Source: Salvator merianae
Taxonomy: Eukaryota > Chordata > Lepidosauria > Squamata > Teiidae
Assembly: GCA_003586115.2 (NCBI GenBank)
Contig: QVOM02000034.1
Coordinates: 129,739,936 to 129,803,935, forward strand
Length of the DNA: 64,000 nt
Direction of reading: 5' to 3'
Of the stretch, positions 21,657 to 33,127 are shown in pieces. A program made the translations under genes and the position numbers. The notes under the pieces are model-generated. The model had not been told where the DNA came from. It made no database searches and saw only the letters and a list, made by a program, of their open reading frames with translations. Positions within the stretch are counted from its first letter, which is position 1; every line of letters begins with the position of its first letter.

Positions 21657-22429
21657 TATAACTGTCTGTCATGCAAATGGCTCAACCAGCCCAAGAGATG
21701 CATGAAGCTCAGTGCCATTTTGCTAGGCTGCAGGAGGAGCCCTAGAAATAGACCATTTCTGGTGTGCTATAAAAGTATCCCTGATCAGCACCCCTTTGGA
21801 GGTTGAGAACTTTTGTTCCCAGCTTCTGAAGTTAGACTAGAATTGGCAACCTTCACATGGATGGTCGCCAGCATTGTCCTTGCACCCTGGACTGAATCAC
21901 CTGATTTGAGCGTGGCAGCAAGTTTTGCATTCCTTGTTTATGCATGGAATTTGGAAGCTGCTTTAATATCCAAATAATGTCTTCTATTTTTTACAGCAGG
22001 AAACTTAAATATTTTTATCACCTTCTTTCTGTAAAGAGTACCCTGGACTGTAGAAAATCATTGCTGATACCATTGTAAAAGTGACCAGGCTATGTGAACT
22101 TACATGTAGTTATCTGGTCTTGAAGAGGAGGAGAATACTTGTTGTTGGAATAAAAATATTGTAATTCCTTGTATAATACTATGATTTGGTCCCACAATTG
22201 CTACCAATGGAAAAACTAGGGAAATAACAGAAGCCCAATCAAAGTAAGCATAGAGACATGCCAAAGTTTTAATTCATATTTCAATCAACCTCCAAGGTGA
22301 AACAATCACATTAAAAACATATGAGCCATTTTTCCTCTATAGCTGAAGAAAGATCCAGCCTGCCAGTATATTAATGGTGCTGTGGAGAAATAGCTGAGTG
22401 TACTTATGTAAGTCAACAGCACCTCAGAG
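21657..22429. other. No gene recognised
   Basis: Nothing recognised. The last 50-100 bases may be the 5' part of the following CR1. Confidence 0.35.
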
Positions 22430-22450
22430 GTAAAATGACTTCACCAAAAT

Positions 22451-22942
22451 CACTTTTCCTTATTGAGAGAAACAGAGGCAGCTGTGTGCAGACCTGACAT
22501 GACCTCATGAGAAGTGTGTTGCTTTCCTGGTGCACGAATCAAAGATGTGACTGACAGGCTGCCAAGACTCTTCAGTCCTACAGACTATTACCCATTCCTA
22601 CTAATACATGTAGGGACAAACGACACCGCAGGAAGGAACTTTGAAGCTATCTGCAGAGACTTTAAAGACCTAGGCAGGAAAGTGAAGAAACTGGGAGCAG
22701 AAGTTGTCTTCTCATCCTTCATCCCAGTGAATGGTCATGGAACAAGAAGATGGAGCAAGATTCTAGAGGTAAACAACTGGCTACGTCAATGGTGCTATCA
22801 ACAAGGATTTGGATTTCTAGACCATGGATTAAACTACTTATATGATGGACTCCTTGAAAGAGATGGGCTCCATCTTACAAAGACAGGAAAGCACATATTT
22901 GGCAGGAGACTGGCTGCACTCATCAGGAGAGCTTTAAACTAG
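22451..22942 (+). pseudogene. CR1 ORF1, C-terminal SGNH/GDSL-type esterase domain
   Basis: After an in-frame stop at 22508-22510 an open frame of about 140 codons runs to 22942. It holds the CR1 ORF1 esterase landmarks: ARIKDVTDRLPRLFSPTDYY, the GxND block (LLIHVGTNDTAG), VVFSSFIPVNG, and the catalytic D-x-x-H block (RDGLHLTKTGKHIFG). Upstream in the same frame ('LLRETEAAVCRPD') the block I Gly-Asp-Ser expected just before LLR is not present, so the nucleophile appears lost. Such esterase domains are known in CR1 ORF1 proteins and are thought to aid membrane or lipid interaction. A stop and the missing serine make this non-functional. Confidence 0.88.
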
Positions 22943-23066
22943 GGTGAAAGGGGAAGGGAAGTAAAAGTCCCGAGAAAGATAAGCAGCTAATGAATACAGA
23001 TGAGGATCTTGCTTCCAGAAATGAAAGGAAGGAACAAAGACAAACAGCCTGAAAGGAAACTAGAGG

Positions 23067-25722
23067 AGTCAAGCCTGTAAGAGATATTTTTCACAAACTA
23101 AAATGTTTCTATACCAATGTGCAAAGCATGGGGGAAACAAACACGGAGAACTGGAAATCCTAGCACAGAAAAATAAATATGATGTCATAGGCATAACAGG
23201 AACTTGGTGGGATGATACACATGATTAGAACACAGAGCTCCAAGTCTACAACTTATTTTTTAAAAAACAGGCTTAATAAAAGGGGAGGAGGTGTTGCATT
23301 GTATATAAGGAAAGCATATACCACCACAGAGGTTTATCTTTCAGATCATGGAAGCCCTGTAGAAACTGTTTGGGTGAAAATAAAAGGAGAGAGGACATAA
23401 AGAATACTGTTGTAGGAGTTTATTATAGACCCCCTGGACAAACAGAAGATATGGATGAACTCTTTCTACATCAGATGGCCAAGCTCTTAGTGAAACACGA
23501 CATAGTGATAATGGAAAATTTTAACTAGCTGGATATTTGTTGGGAATCCCTCTCAGGAGAAAGTCATGGGTCCAATAAATTCTTATCCTCTTTTGCAGAT
23601 AACATCATCTGCCAAAAGATGGAGGAAAAAACAAGGGAATCTGCTACCTTGGACCTAATTCTTACCAACAGGTAGGAAATGGTTGAGGAAATAAGGGTGA
23701 CTAGGACCCTGGAGGCAGTGATCATGCTATCATTGAATTTTGGATAGCAAAGGGAGGAAGATCTGAGAGGACTCGGACTTCAAGGTTAGATTTCAGAGGA
23801 GCAGATTTTGATGGACTCAGAAGGAGGGTAGGAAGGATCCATTGGCTGGAAGCCTTAAAGAACAGAAATGTCCAGGAAGGATGGGAAATTTTGAGAAAGG
23901 AGATTCTAGAGGCACAATCTTTAACAATTCCTAAAAGAAGAAAGAATGGCAAGCATCTAAAGAGACCAGGGTGGATGAACCCTGAACTTAAAAACTTGCT
24001 AAAAAGAAAAAAAGAAATGTTTAAAAAATTGAAGGAGGGGGGATATATCAAAAGAATAATGCAATCTGCAGGAACTGCAGGATAAGTGTCAGAAAGGCTA
24101 AAGCTAAAAATGAACAGAGGATTGCAAGAGAGGCCAAAAACAATAAAAAAAGGGTTTTGGGGGTATGTCAGAAACAAAAGAAAAGTCAAAGAAGCTATAG
24201 GACTTTTACAGAATGAGAAGGGTGATTTGGTCAAAAACGACATTGAGAAGGCAGAACTTCTGAACTCCTATTTAGTATCTGTTTTCTCTCAGAAAGGAAA
24301 TGAAACTTCAGTTGGCCTTCACTGTGCTGTTGAGGGAATAAGAGAATCAGGGCTCTATATGGACAAGCTGAAGATGAGGGAACACTTAGCTAACTTAAAT
24401 GAATTCAAGTCTCCAGGCCCAGATGAATTACATCCTAGGGTGCTGAAGGAATTAGCGGATATAACTGCTGAACCACTCTCTGTGATATTTGAGAACTCCT
24501 GGAGAACAGGAGAAGTCCCAGAAGAGTGGAGAAGGGCGAATGTTATCCCTATCTTCATAAAAGGGAAGAAGGCTGACCCAGGAAACTACAGGCCTGTGAG
24601 CCTGACTTAAATATCAGACAAGATCCTTGAACAAATTATTAAACAGCATATATGCGAGCACCTGGATGGGAATACAGTAATTAACCAGAGCCAACACGGA
24701 TTTGTAACAAACAAGTCATGCCAGACTAATCGCGTTTCCTTTTATGACAAAATTACTGGATGGATTAACCAAGGAAAAACACTTGACAAGGTATCTCATG
24801 CCATACTTATTGGAAAAATGATCAAATATGGGATCAGCAGGACAATTGTTAGGTGGATTCATAACTGGCTTAGTGATCATACTCAAAGAGTGGTAATAAA
24901 TAGCTTCACATCCAATTGGAAGAAAGTCTCAAGTGGGGTGCCACAAGGCTCTGTCTTGGACCCAGTACTGTTCAACATTTTTATAGATGATCTGGATGAG
25001 GGAATTGAGGGGACACTGATCAAATTTGCAGATGACACAAAGCTAGGAGGGATTGCGAACACTAGGGAGGAGAAGGAGAGGACTCAAAATGATCTGGACA
25101 AGCTTGAATAGTGGGCTGAAACTAAACAGAATGACATTTAACAGGGAGAAATGCAAAGTTTTTAGATCTGGGTAAGAAAAATGACAATACGCAATACAGA
25201 ATGTGAGGAATCTCGCTGAGCAGCAGCACATGTGAAAAGGATCTGGGTGTACTAGTAGATCACAGATTAAACATGAATCAACAGTGTGATGCAACTTCAA
25301 AAAAGGCAAACACCATCCTGGGATGTATCACAAGGAGCATAGAGTCTAGATCATGAGAAGTAATTATCCCTCTTTACTCTACCTTGGTCAGACCTCATCT
25401 GAAGTATTGTGTCCAGTTCTGGGCACCCCAATTTAAAAAAGACATTGACAAACTGGAGCAAGTTCAGAGAAGGGCTACCAAAATGGTGAGTGGTCTGCAA
25501 ATCATGTCCTACGAGGAATGGTTAAAGGATCTAGGAATGTTTAACCTGCAGACGAGAAGACTGAGAGGGGACATGACAGCTGTTTTCAAGTATCTGAAGG
25601 GCTGTCACAGTGCAGAAGGATTGTCCCTATTCTCACGTGCACAAGAAGGAAGGATTAGAAACAATGGGATGAAACTTCAAGGGAGCAGATACAGGCTAGC
25701 TATTAGAAAAAAAAAATTCTGA
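23067..25722 (+). pseudogene. CR1 ORF2 endonuclease and reverse transcriptase
   Basis: The APE-type endonuclease is recognisable in fragments at 23067-23750 (CFYTNVQSMG at its start, and RLNKRGGGVALYIRKAY). The RT begins near 24100. It keeps [52 protein letters not shown] and the catalytic [10 protein letters not shown] (about 25020-25050). The C-terminal thumb-like end follows at 25384-25722 ([20 protein letters not shown], then [12 protein letters not shown]). Stops at 24609, 25109 and elsewhere plus frame changes break it into at least six pieces. ORF2 would nick target DNA and copy CR1 RNA in place. This copy cannot. Confidence 0.92.
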
Positions 25723-25908
25723 CAGTAAGGGCAATCAGTCATTGGAACAGGTTACCACAGGAGGTGGTGGGCTCTCCTTCACTGGAGGTCTTCAAGGAGA
25801 GGCTGGACGGACATCTGTCTGGGATGGTTTAAGGAATCCTGCATTGAGCAGGGGGTTGGACTCAATGACCCTGGAGGTCTCTTCGAACTCTATGATTCTA
25901 TGATTCTA

Positions 25909-26485
25909 AGTTTCCAGGATTGTGTTAAACAAGCAAAGTCACATCTTGCCAAATATGTAAAGCCGTTTTTTAAGTTTTATGAAAAACGGAACACATAACG
26001 AACATTTGAGCATAGGGACTAATCCCTATGAGAACTCCAGATGCCATTTCCTTCCTCTTATCTCTTCTGCCAACACTATTACAGGCCTAATAATCTTATC
26101 CAAAACATGATTGGTTTTTACACAACTACTAAGCTTTCAGAGGGATATATGATATTATCTACCAGTAATAGTTAGGAATGTGCAAGAACTAAATTCACAT
26201 GTTCGTTTCACTGTCTAAGCAAAAAAACTTTCTTTTTTTTTTGCTTCATTGGCAAATTGTAACATTGAAAAAAAAATTCACATTTACTTTTGCAGATAAA
26301 AATACCATTTTCCCATTGAAAAAGCCCTTTTCATGGGTAAAAACACAGCCAGACTGAGCAGGTGGTCATGGAAAAATTGAACATGATAGCTGCTATTATC
26401 AGGGTGTACTTGGCTATAAAATTGGTTCTGTTTCAGTATGTTGTTCACTTTGGGAATGCTGCAGAGATTTTTTTTTTTTTAATTT
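25909..26485. other. Mostly unassigned; possible hAT-end fragment
   Basis: 25912-25950 resembles 11680-11722. At 26169-26190 the text TTAGGAATGTGCAAGAAC resembles the TAGAGATGTGC end of the hAT MITEs at 62008 and 29716, with AT-rich sequence behind it and no matching right end. The remainder is unassigned. Confidence 0.35.
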
Positions 26486-28010
26486 AAAAATTTATATCCT
26501 GCCCTTCACCCAGAGGTTCCAGGACAGGTCACAAGAAGATAAACATAAAATATACAAAGCACTCTTAAAACATATGTAAAATATAACCCAAACCCTTCCA
26601 CACTCCTGGGCAGGACAACACCCAGAGGAAGCTAAACATCAAAGGCCTGAGTAAAGATTATGTTTTAACCAGGTGCCAGAAACTATATAATGTAGATGTT
26701 TGGGGAACCTCCAGAGGGAGGCTGTTCCAGAGCCTGAAGGCCATCACAGAAAATATCCTCTTGCATGTCCCTGCCCTTTGCATCTCTAAGAGAGAAAGAA
26801 CTACAAGCAGGTCCTCTCCTGGATCTCAATACCCTGGCAGGTCTATGAATGGGAGAAGGTGCTTCTTCAGATAACCAGGACCAAACTTGTTTGAGGTTTT
26901 GTATGTTAACACTTTGAATTGGACTCAGTAGTGAATAGGCAATCAGTGCAGATCTTTCAGGACTAGTGTGATGTGCATTCAGCAAGAGACTCCCATCAGC
27001 AGTTGAGCTGCTACTTTCTGCATTAGTCCCAGCTTACAAACCATTTTCAAAAGTAGTCCCATGTAGAGTGCATTACAGTAGTTTAATCTGGAGGTTACCA
27101 AAGCATGGATCACTGTGGCCAAGTTATCCCTATCCAAGAAAGGATGAAGCTGGCAATCTAGTTGGAGATGGAGGTAGGCATTTTTGCCTATTGCTGCCAC
27201 ACGGGTCTCAAATGACAGGAACAAATCCAAGAGCACCCCCTGTCCTTTCTGGGGCAAAACAATCCCATCCAGTATCAGAGACGTCTTAACTTCCTGGGGT
27301 CAGGACCCCATGATGCACAGTACCTTAGTTTTGGCTTGATTCAGCTTCAGTTTATTTGTCCACAGTCAGCCCATAATTGCCTCCAAGCAGCAATCAAGCA
27401 CCTGAACAACCTCCTCTAACTCAGAAGGAATGGACCAATAGTTGGGTATCATTAGTGTATTGGTGCCCCTCAATCCAAAACTCCTGATGACCTCTCCCAG
27501 AGGCTTCATATAGATGTTAAATGGCATAGAAGATGAAACCGACCCCTGGGGAAACTCCACAAAGAAGTTCCCAAGGCATCAAACAAAAGTTCCTCATCGC
27601 TATTTTATGGAACCTATGACAAAGATAAGAAGAGAACCACTATAAAACTGTGTCTCCAAGTTCCAATCCCCAAAACCACTCCAGCAGGATATGATGGTAG
27701 ATGGCATCAAAGGCTGCTGAGAGATTAAGTAGAACCAACAGGGTCTTATTGTCTCTCTCACTATAAAGGTGATCCATCAAGGCACTCAAAGCTGTCTCAG
27801 TGCCAACCCCTTCCTGAAACCAGATCGGAATATATCTAGATATTCCATTTCATCCAAGCATGCTTGCAGTTGAACAGCCACCACCTTCTCTTAACACCCT
27901 GTCCAAGAAGGGGAAATTAGCAACAGGGTGGTGGTTATTTAATACCCCTAGATCCAGGGAGGGAGTGTACCACAGCTTCCTTTAGAGCTGCTCCCTAATC
28001 CATCACAGAG
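26486..28010 (-). mobile_element. L2-type LINE, antisense, 3' half
   Basis: In sense direction from 28010 to 26486 it runs through RT, C-terminal domain and 3' UTR of an L2-type LINE. Fragments on the minus strand include 'PQGSVSSSMPFNIYMKPLGE' (27553-27480; compare PQGSVLSPLLFNIYMKPLGE in the copy at 55300). Near 27095 comes 'VTSRLNYCNALYMGLLLKMV', and then the region over the spot where VQNAAAR would be. The tail near 26490 pairs a T-run with CAGAGGTTCCAGG on the plus strand, the L2 3' UTR. The YADD block is mutated ('RGTNTLMIPNYW'). It is dead and 5'-truncated. Confidence 0.85.
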
Positions 28011-28750
28011 CTTATAAGTTCACTGTCCTTTTGATGCTGCCTTTGCCTCTTTCATATCGCGACTACTTCTGCTGCCAAAAACTGCATCCTGCTTTTGTCT
28101 TCTCTAATAGTTAACCATTAAATCAATGCCAATATGTAAGCAACAGCTTTTTTTCCTTTCAGCTCCTTCAGATGCCACTGTTTAAATCTCAGTCTTATAA
28201 TTATGAGTATATAAAATGAAAACTCAGACTAATGACCTGGACTATGGTCCACGAAAGCACACATCACGATGAATCTGTTAAACATTACCACCAGATTATG
28301 TGTTGTTTCTGTTAACTGGTAAGCATGTGCTGAAATTATTTTCTCTTGCATAATTATTCCTCACAGAATATGAATTGTGTCTGTCTCTGCGCAAGGAATG
28401 CTGCGCTTTTACACAATTCCCATTGCAATTGGGCTCACACAAGAGAATTCAAATTGAATTGCACCTACTAACTGTCTAGAAGAATACTTCCAAGTCACAC
28501 AGAGGAGCAAGACAAGGAGCAAGGGTTTATGGCTAGAAGCCCTGCTAGTCCTTTCAAGGTGAAAAGTAAGTATTGGTTATGTGGCACTGCTTGTATAAGA
28601 ACTGGAAATACAATTTCTATATTAAGAGATGAGGATTTGCCTTATTTAAAAGCTAACACAGAATCTTATTGCAAAATAAGCTAGGAAGAAGATATGTCAG
28701 AAGCACAGATTATTTCTCTGCCACAGTGTATAATGGGCTATGAATAGATA
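28011..28750. other. No gene recognised
   Basis: Nothing recognised. Confidence 0.4.
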
Positions 28751-28754
28751 ATTC

Positions 28755-28870
28755 ATAGTTATGGCACGACCTCCTCTCTGAGGGATGCCAAGTTCTATCA
28801 CTTCACACTTTTAGATGGTTAAAAAAAGGCATACCTCTTTGCTCTGGCTTTCAGTTAAGAAAAATCACCC
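28755..28870 (+). mobile_element. L2-type LINE ORF2 C-terminal scrap
   Basis: ATGGCACGACCTCCTCTCTG followed by TTAAAAAAAGGCATACC and TTTGCTCTGGCTTTC mirrors the L2 ending 'LW..LP.E.R ... LKTHLF.LAF' seen at 61745-61850. It is short and has shifted frames. Confidence 0.42.
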
Positions 28871-29021
28871 TTCCCTCTAAGTTACTGTGTAACATGTCTA
28901 GAGATCATTTGGTATAATGCGGGAAATGAAAACAAACTTTTAGGCACCATCAAATGCCAGCTCCAAAAAACCACGCAGTTCAATTGAGTTTCACTTGGAT
29001 GAAGGCTTAACTTAAAGAACA

Positions 29022-29716
29022 GCATGCACAAACACTATAAGAGCTGTTCTTAAGTGGTTCAGTTTGAATTCAAACCTTCTCAAACAGGTTCAAACATCAA
29101 ATTTGTTCAAAGAAAAGCCATTTTCTTTTTAAAAGCTCTTTTAAAGGGCAAAATAACCGCAGCTAAAATTGTATATGTCAGAAATACCAATGGTGGATGA
29201 TTGGTTGGTCAAAATGATGGACCTTGTTGAGATGGATAAATTGACCAACTCTTTGAGAAATAAGACAGTTGAAATAGATTTTATAGAAACTGGAAACTCT
29301 TTATCGGCTTTCTGCAAGAATTGGAAAGTGGACTTGTGGTTGCTGGATTTGAAGAATGATGAGGAAAAAAGACAATCGGTGGAAGAAAAGAACTGAAAGT
29401 GATCAAGAGGGGCAAGAAACATGAAACAGAAGCAACTTTGAAAGAAGGAGAAAGTCAACAACAAAATATTAGTATATAAATGTTGGAGTATAATGTAATT
29501 TTATATGTTTTAAAATAAATAGAAAGAAGGGGGGAAGGGCAAAATAACCATAAACACAAACCAGGGTGTTTGATTAGTTCTAAAGGATCCCTCCTGATTC
29601 AGTTCAATTCAAACTGACCCCCATGAACTGGGAGAGGGTGGTCAGTTCAAATTTGAACTCAAACACCACAATTCAAATTGTACTGGATTGTATCTGAAAT
29701 GGCTTGGCACATCTCT
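29022..29716 (-). mobile_element. hAT-type MITE interrupted by an L1 insertion
   Basis: The right end reads GGCACATCTCTA, the reverse complement of the TAGAGATGTGCC end of the MITE at 62008-62286. The left end (GCATGCACAAACACTATAAGAGCTGTTC) is a diverged copy of the other end of that MITE. The internal 'AAGTGGTTCAG', 'TCAAACAGGTTCAAAC' and 'GGGCAAAATAA' blocks are also shared. The L1 fragment at 29160-29536 splits it. Without the L1 and its duplicated target the MITE would be about 305 bp. No clean 8-bp duplication flanks this older copy. Confidence 0.65.
29160..29536 (+). mobile_element. L1 LINE 3' fragment with 14-bp target-site duplication
   Basis: A 5'-truncated L1 copy. The frame 29169-29396 encodes the C-terminal end of L1 ORF2 (VDDWLVKMMDLVEMDKLTNS, then FCKNWKVDLWLLDL). 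A short purine-rich 3' UTR and AAAATAAATAGAAAGAAGG follow. The insertion duplicated its target: AGGGCAAAATAACC occurs just before (29145-29158) and just after (29537-29550). That length and the A-rich end fit target-primed reverse transcription. The frame is short and inactive because nearly all of ORF2 is missing. Confidence 0.85.
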
Positions 29717-30735
29717 AGCTTTTCACTATTCAGGACCGTGCTCTCCTTAACCCAAAACTCATGCAGTTTCACCTCGAATTCATTTTGAAGTGCAGAGTAA
29801 GACTTTATGTAGCTAGGTCCTTAGGCTGGGTGGAGGAAGGAAGACCAGAGTTAGCTGCTGTAGTCACTGAGCAATTATACTCATCTTGATGTGAAGAAGT
29901 GATTTCTTAGTGGTAAAACTTAATTGAGTAATTACTGCAAACAGAACAGTGGGTTATTCTGAGGGATTCTATTAAATATTATGCAAATAATATTTACAAT
30001 ATTATTACAATACTACTTACAATAACTTAATTTCTAGTACATATATAGACCTCTGTTGTCCTTGTGGTAACATTCAATGTTTCATATTTTATTTACAGTG
30101 ATATTAGTTCTTTCCTTCAGGTCTATTCTGATTTCTTCTCCTGTAATGTACTGTCCTTTACTTACCCACATTTTGTCACAGTGTCAGGAATCTCGATCAG
30201 AATGGAGGATACAGACCCAGCAATTCCATAGCACAAGCCTTGATAGCTCCTCTGGGTGCATCACTACTATATGGTTTTTCTTTTGTGTGATTGAACAAGA
30301 ACACCAAATGGTGCTGTTACTTAGTAACCACAGTCAGCTGTGCTGCCATTCCTTATAGTAGACAGCACAATCTGATCCAGATATACTAAGAAAGGTTTAT
30401 GTATTTAGGAGATCAATGGGAAAAGCTCTTAGTACCATGCTTACCGCCAAACTAAGCCTACAGCACATCATTATAATTTCAATCATTTTCACTCCACTGC
30501 TGACTTAAAGTCTTGTCAAGCTTCTTCCACAATTCCCTGCCTGGGCAATTCTTTTCCACAATTTTCTGTAATGCTTTTTTTTAAAAAAAAAAATAAAATC
30601 ATCCACCCATCTGCTGTGTGGGTGGACCTTCCGTCTTCTCTGAACTCTTGGTATCCAGTTGAGTATTTTCGCTGCCATTGGCCACTTCAGACTTTTTATA
30701 CTGAAAATTATAGTAGTTAACATTTAAACAGCTCT
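29717..30735. other. No gene recognised
   Basis: Unassigned AT-rich sequence. An open frame at 30077-30358 has no recognisable domain. Confidence 0.4.
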
Positions 30736-30738
30736 AGT

Positions 30739-30772
30739 ATGTGTGTGTGTGTGCGCGCGCACACACACATAT
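30739..30772. repeat. Alternating purine-pyrimidine palindrome (TG)n(CG)n(CA)n
   Basis: ATGTGTGTGTGTGTG runs through GCGCGCGC into ACACACACATAT. The tract is strictly alternating purine-pyrimidine and almost perfectly self-complementary, so it could adopt Z-DNA or a cruciform. Such tracts are common microsatellites. Confidence 0.95.
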
Positions 30773-30774
30773 GC

Positions 30775-31235
30775 TGCTCCATACTGCAGAGAGAAAAGCA
30801 TATAAACCTTTTGCTGCCTGAAACACAAAGTGTATTCTCCAGTGATTGATACATGAGTGTGTGGAACACAAGCAAAATATGAATAAGTTTGAAAGCCACA
30901 GGTCAATAGGAGTTACATGTGAGGTTTTTGAAGGGCAGGCCAGAATACTTCTTTTCACATCATCCAGAGGTGGAGAATCAGGAAGAAATAGACCAGAAGC
31001 AGCTGTGAACACATTCATTCCTACAGGGATGTGACACCACGTCCAGTCAATTGTACTAGAGGGTTACTTGTACAAGTCAAACAGAGAAAACTTCTGAAGC
31101 AGGCAGGCACTTCAATGAGAAGTTGGGCTGACCAAAGTGAGCACTGCATGTTGGTGTCACTTTCTTTTTCAAAATGCTATATGAGCTTTCATGTTAATGG
31201 AGAGAAACAGATGCAAAACACTACATAGATCAAAG
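30775..31235. other. No gene recognised
   Basis: Unassigned. No coherent frame. Confidence 0.4.
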
Positions 31236-31236
31236 G

Positions 31237-31316
31237 AGTCATTGCCAACTTGGGGACTTTCGGCTGTTTTGGACTATGTTGGCTAGGATTGATGGGAGTT
31301 GCAGTCCATCCATAAC
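31237..31316 (+). repeat. Fragment of the 'GGATTGATGGGAGTTG' interspersed repeat
   Basis: Contains CCAACTTGGGGACTTT, GGACTATGTTGGCTAGG and ATTGATGGGAGTTGCAGTCC. The reverse complement recurs diverged at 6376-6418. 'TGGGAGTTGCAGTCCA' blocks are common in reptile repeats. The family is not assigned. Confidence 0.42.
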
Positions 31317-31319
31317 AGT

Positions 31320-32330
31320 TGTAAAGCACCAGGTTAATAAAGGTTGGATTCATCAATGGATAACTGTATCAATGCCCTATTAGCAACACCATCACAAATG
31401 AATGAATGATGACATAGAAACAAAGGAAGGGGAGCTGCTTCATAGAAGATATGAATAGGTGTCCACTGAACCCAGAATGAACCCATTTTGCTAACTAAGG
31501 CTTTTCCATAGACCTCAAATGTTTCTCTTCACCTGCTAAATATAGATTCCAAGAATTAAACCTGAGATCTTCTCTGTGTGAAGATGAATGTATTGCACTG
31601 ACAAGTTATAGTAACTCTACATTTTCTGGGAATGTCTAATGATAAAATAATTATACCACAGACTCATGCCAGAATCTTCTTCAACTGGATGGCTCTGGCT
31701 GTCTATAAGAAGCTTCTTATTTAAGCCAAGTCTAATAAGCTTTGTACATAGCTCTATAATATCAGTGGATCTCTTAAAAGTTATGGCAGAAGCTCTCAAA
31801 CACAAGTGATTTTGAGTGAAAATTAAATAATCATCAAGAATATATGAATTCCAAGCACTTGAATATTTTTTTCTCTTTGAGAATGGAAACAGAAACCAAT
31901 TTAAGTAAGCATCTTGGCCCTAGACCTATGATTAATTATTTTCTCCCTAAAAATTTGTTCATAAATTTGGACATTCTTAGGAGTCTAGCCTAGAGCTTGT
32001 GGCTTTCATTATATGGTACAGATGTGAATGAAATTGATGACAGTGCTGAAAGAACTCAAAGGAGAAAAAAAACTTTTTCACATCATCTGCTAAGACCTCA
32101 GCGGTCTAAGAAGGAAGGAAGAAAACTGCTATCTTAGGGCATGTAACATTTCAGAACAAAAACAAAATGAGAATTACTGATTAAGAAATGAAGGAATTGT
32201 CTGGAGTGGAATGCCACACAGAATTTGTTATGCAGAAGTAGAAAACCAAGAGAAGTATCCACCCACATAAAATAATCAGAACTTAAATCCACTTTCCCTA
32301 AGTCATATATATTTCAGTTCACAGTTGGTT
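31320..32330. other. No gene recognised
   Basis: Unassigned AT-rich sequence. Confidence 0.4.
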
Positions 32331-32337
32331 TTTTTTT

Positions 32338-32348
32338 ATTATTATTAT

Positions 32349-32393
<45 letters not shown>

Positions 32394-32411
32394 CACCACC
32401 ACCACCACCAT
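32338..32411. repeat. Compound trinucleotide microsatellite (ATT)n(ACT)n(ACC)n
   Basis: Five or so ATT units pass into about eleven ACT units and then about nine ACC units. It directly adjoins the 3' end of the minus-strand R4-like LINE (32412 on), so on that strand it reads as that element's tail, (GGT)n(AGT)n(AAT)n. This suggests a LINE tail that expanded and mutated stepwise. Confidence 0.95.
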
Positions 32412-33080
32412 TGTGATATCACAGCTGCCAGTTCCTTAGCTAGTGTTGGCCTTTATTTCGCACTGAGGTCTTCCCAAGAACTTATTAGCATAAGATGTGT
32501 GCGGATCTGAGCAGTGTGGCCTTTTGCAGTTGACCAATGGAGATCCTGTCAATATGAAGATGTTCTAAGTGCCAACCAGGTTTTTTGGTATGGCACCCAG
32601 TGTGCCAATAATTACTGGAACCACAACAGTTGACTTGTGTCATGGTCTTTCAATTTGGTGTATTATGCACCAAAACTTTATTGAAAGTCCCATAGTATTT
32701 TGACCTGCTTATTTTTTATCATTTTTTAAATAGTATGCTCCCACCCATGCTGTGTTGTTGGCAGATTACTATTTTTACAGATTTTCCAATGTTGCGCCAT
32801 TCTTTATAATCAACCTGTACAATCTTCTTGCATGAGCCGAGTATATATGGTCCACTGTTTCATTGGATTCTTTGCACAATCAACATTTCACATCAATTGA
32901 TGATTTTTCAATCCTGTATTTGATTGCATTTGTTCTTGTAGCCTATTCAATCCTTTAGTTTCTTTTTTAATGTTCTAGTTGTAAGCCATTGCCAGGTTCT
33001 ACACTTTTCCCTTGCTCTTTTCCAGAAATTGACCATGTAGTTCTTTTCTTTGCCAATTTTCTGTTCTTATTTTTATTACT
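32412..33080 (-). mobile_element. R4/Dong-like LINE 3' end, copy 1, antisense
   Basis: In sense (minus) direction the broken frames read 'WKRAREKCRTWQWLTTRTLKKET', 'GLNRLQEQMQSN', 'DYKEWRNIGK', 'KNKQVKILWDFQIKF', a degenerate stretch, then 'ISIGQLQKATLLRSAHIL'. This order (L-KKETEGLI, a Cys/His knuckle, KILWDF, LQKTALLGTAHILR) is that of the C-terminal part of LINEs that use a restriction-like endonuclease instead of an APE type (R4/Dong group). Ends at the microsatellite. Multiple stops; dead. Clade naming is from remembered family motifs. Confidence 0.62.
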
Positions 33081-33127
33081 TTTTTCAAACTCTATGACTC
33101 AAGTCCTAACCAAAGACCTAAGACCCA

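Larger units (their letters stand above)
22430..25907 (+). mobile_element. CR1 LINE, nearly full span, inactive
   Basis: This is a sense-oriented CR1 retrotransposon of about 3.5 kb (full CR1 elements are about 4.5 kb). It carries the C-terminal part of ORF1 with its esterase domain, a degenerate ORF2 endonuclease, a reverse transcriptase with the FADD active-site motif, and the short CR1 3' UTR. The 3' end is diagnostic: GGACTCAATGACC, then GAGGTCTCTTCGAACTCTA, then two tandem TATGATTC units at 25891-25907. CR1 inserts by target-primed reverse transcription using its endonuclease and RT. Many stops, including several in the endonuclease, show it is dead. The 5' end is uncertain. Confidence 0.93.

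Noticed and set aside
23722..24243. 173-codon minus-strand open frame, leucine/phenylalanine-rich and membrane-like
   Set aside because: It is antisense to the CR1 endonuclease-RT linker, which is lysine/glutamate-rich; the complement of AAR-rich codons gives F/L/S-rich text.
32325..32510. Open frame with poly-Tyr/poly-His run
   Set aside because: It is the translation of the compound microsatellite, not a gene.
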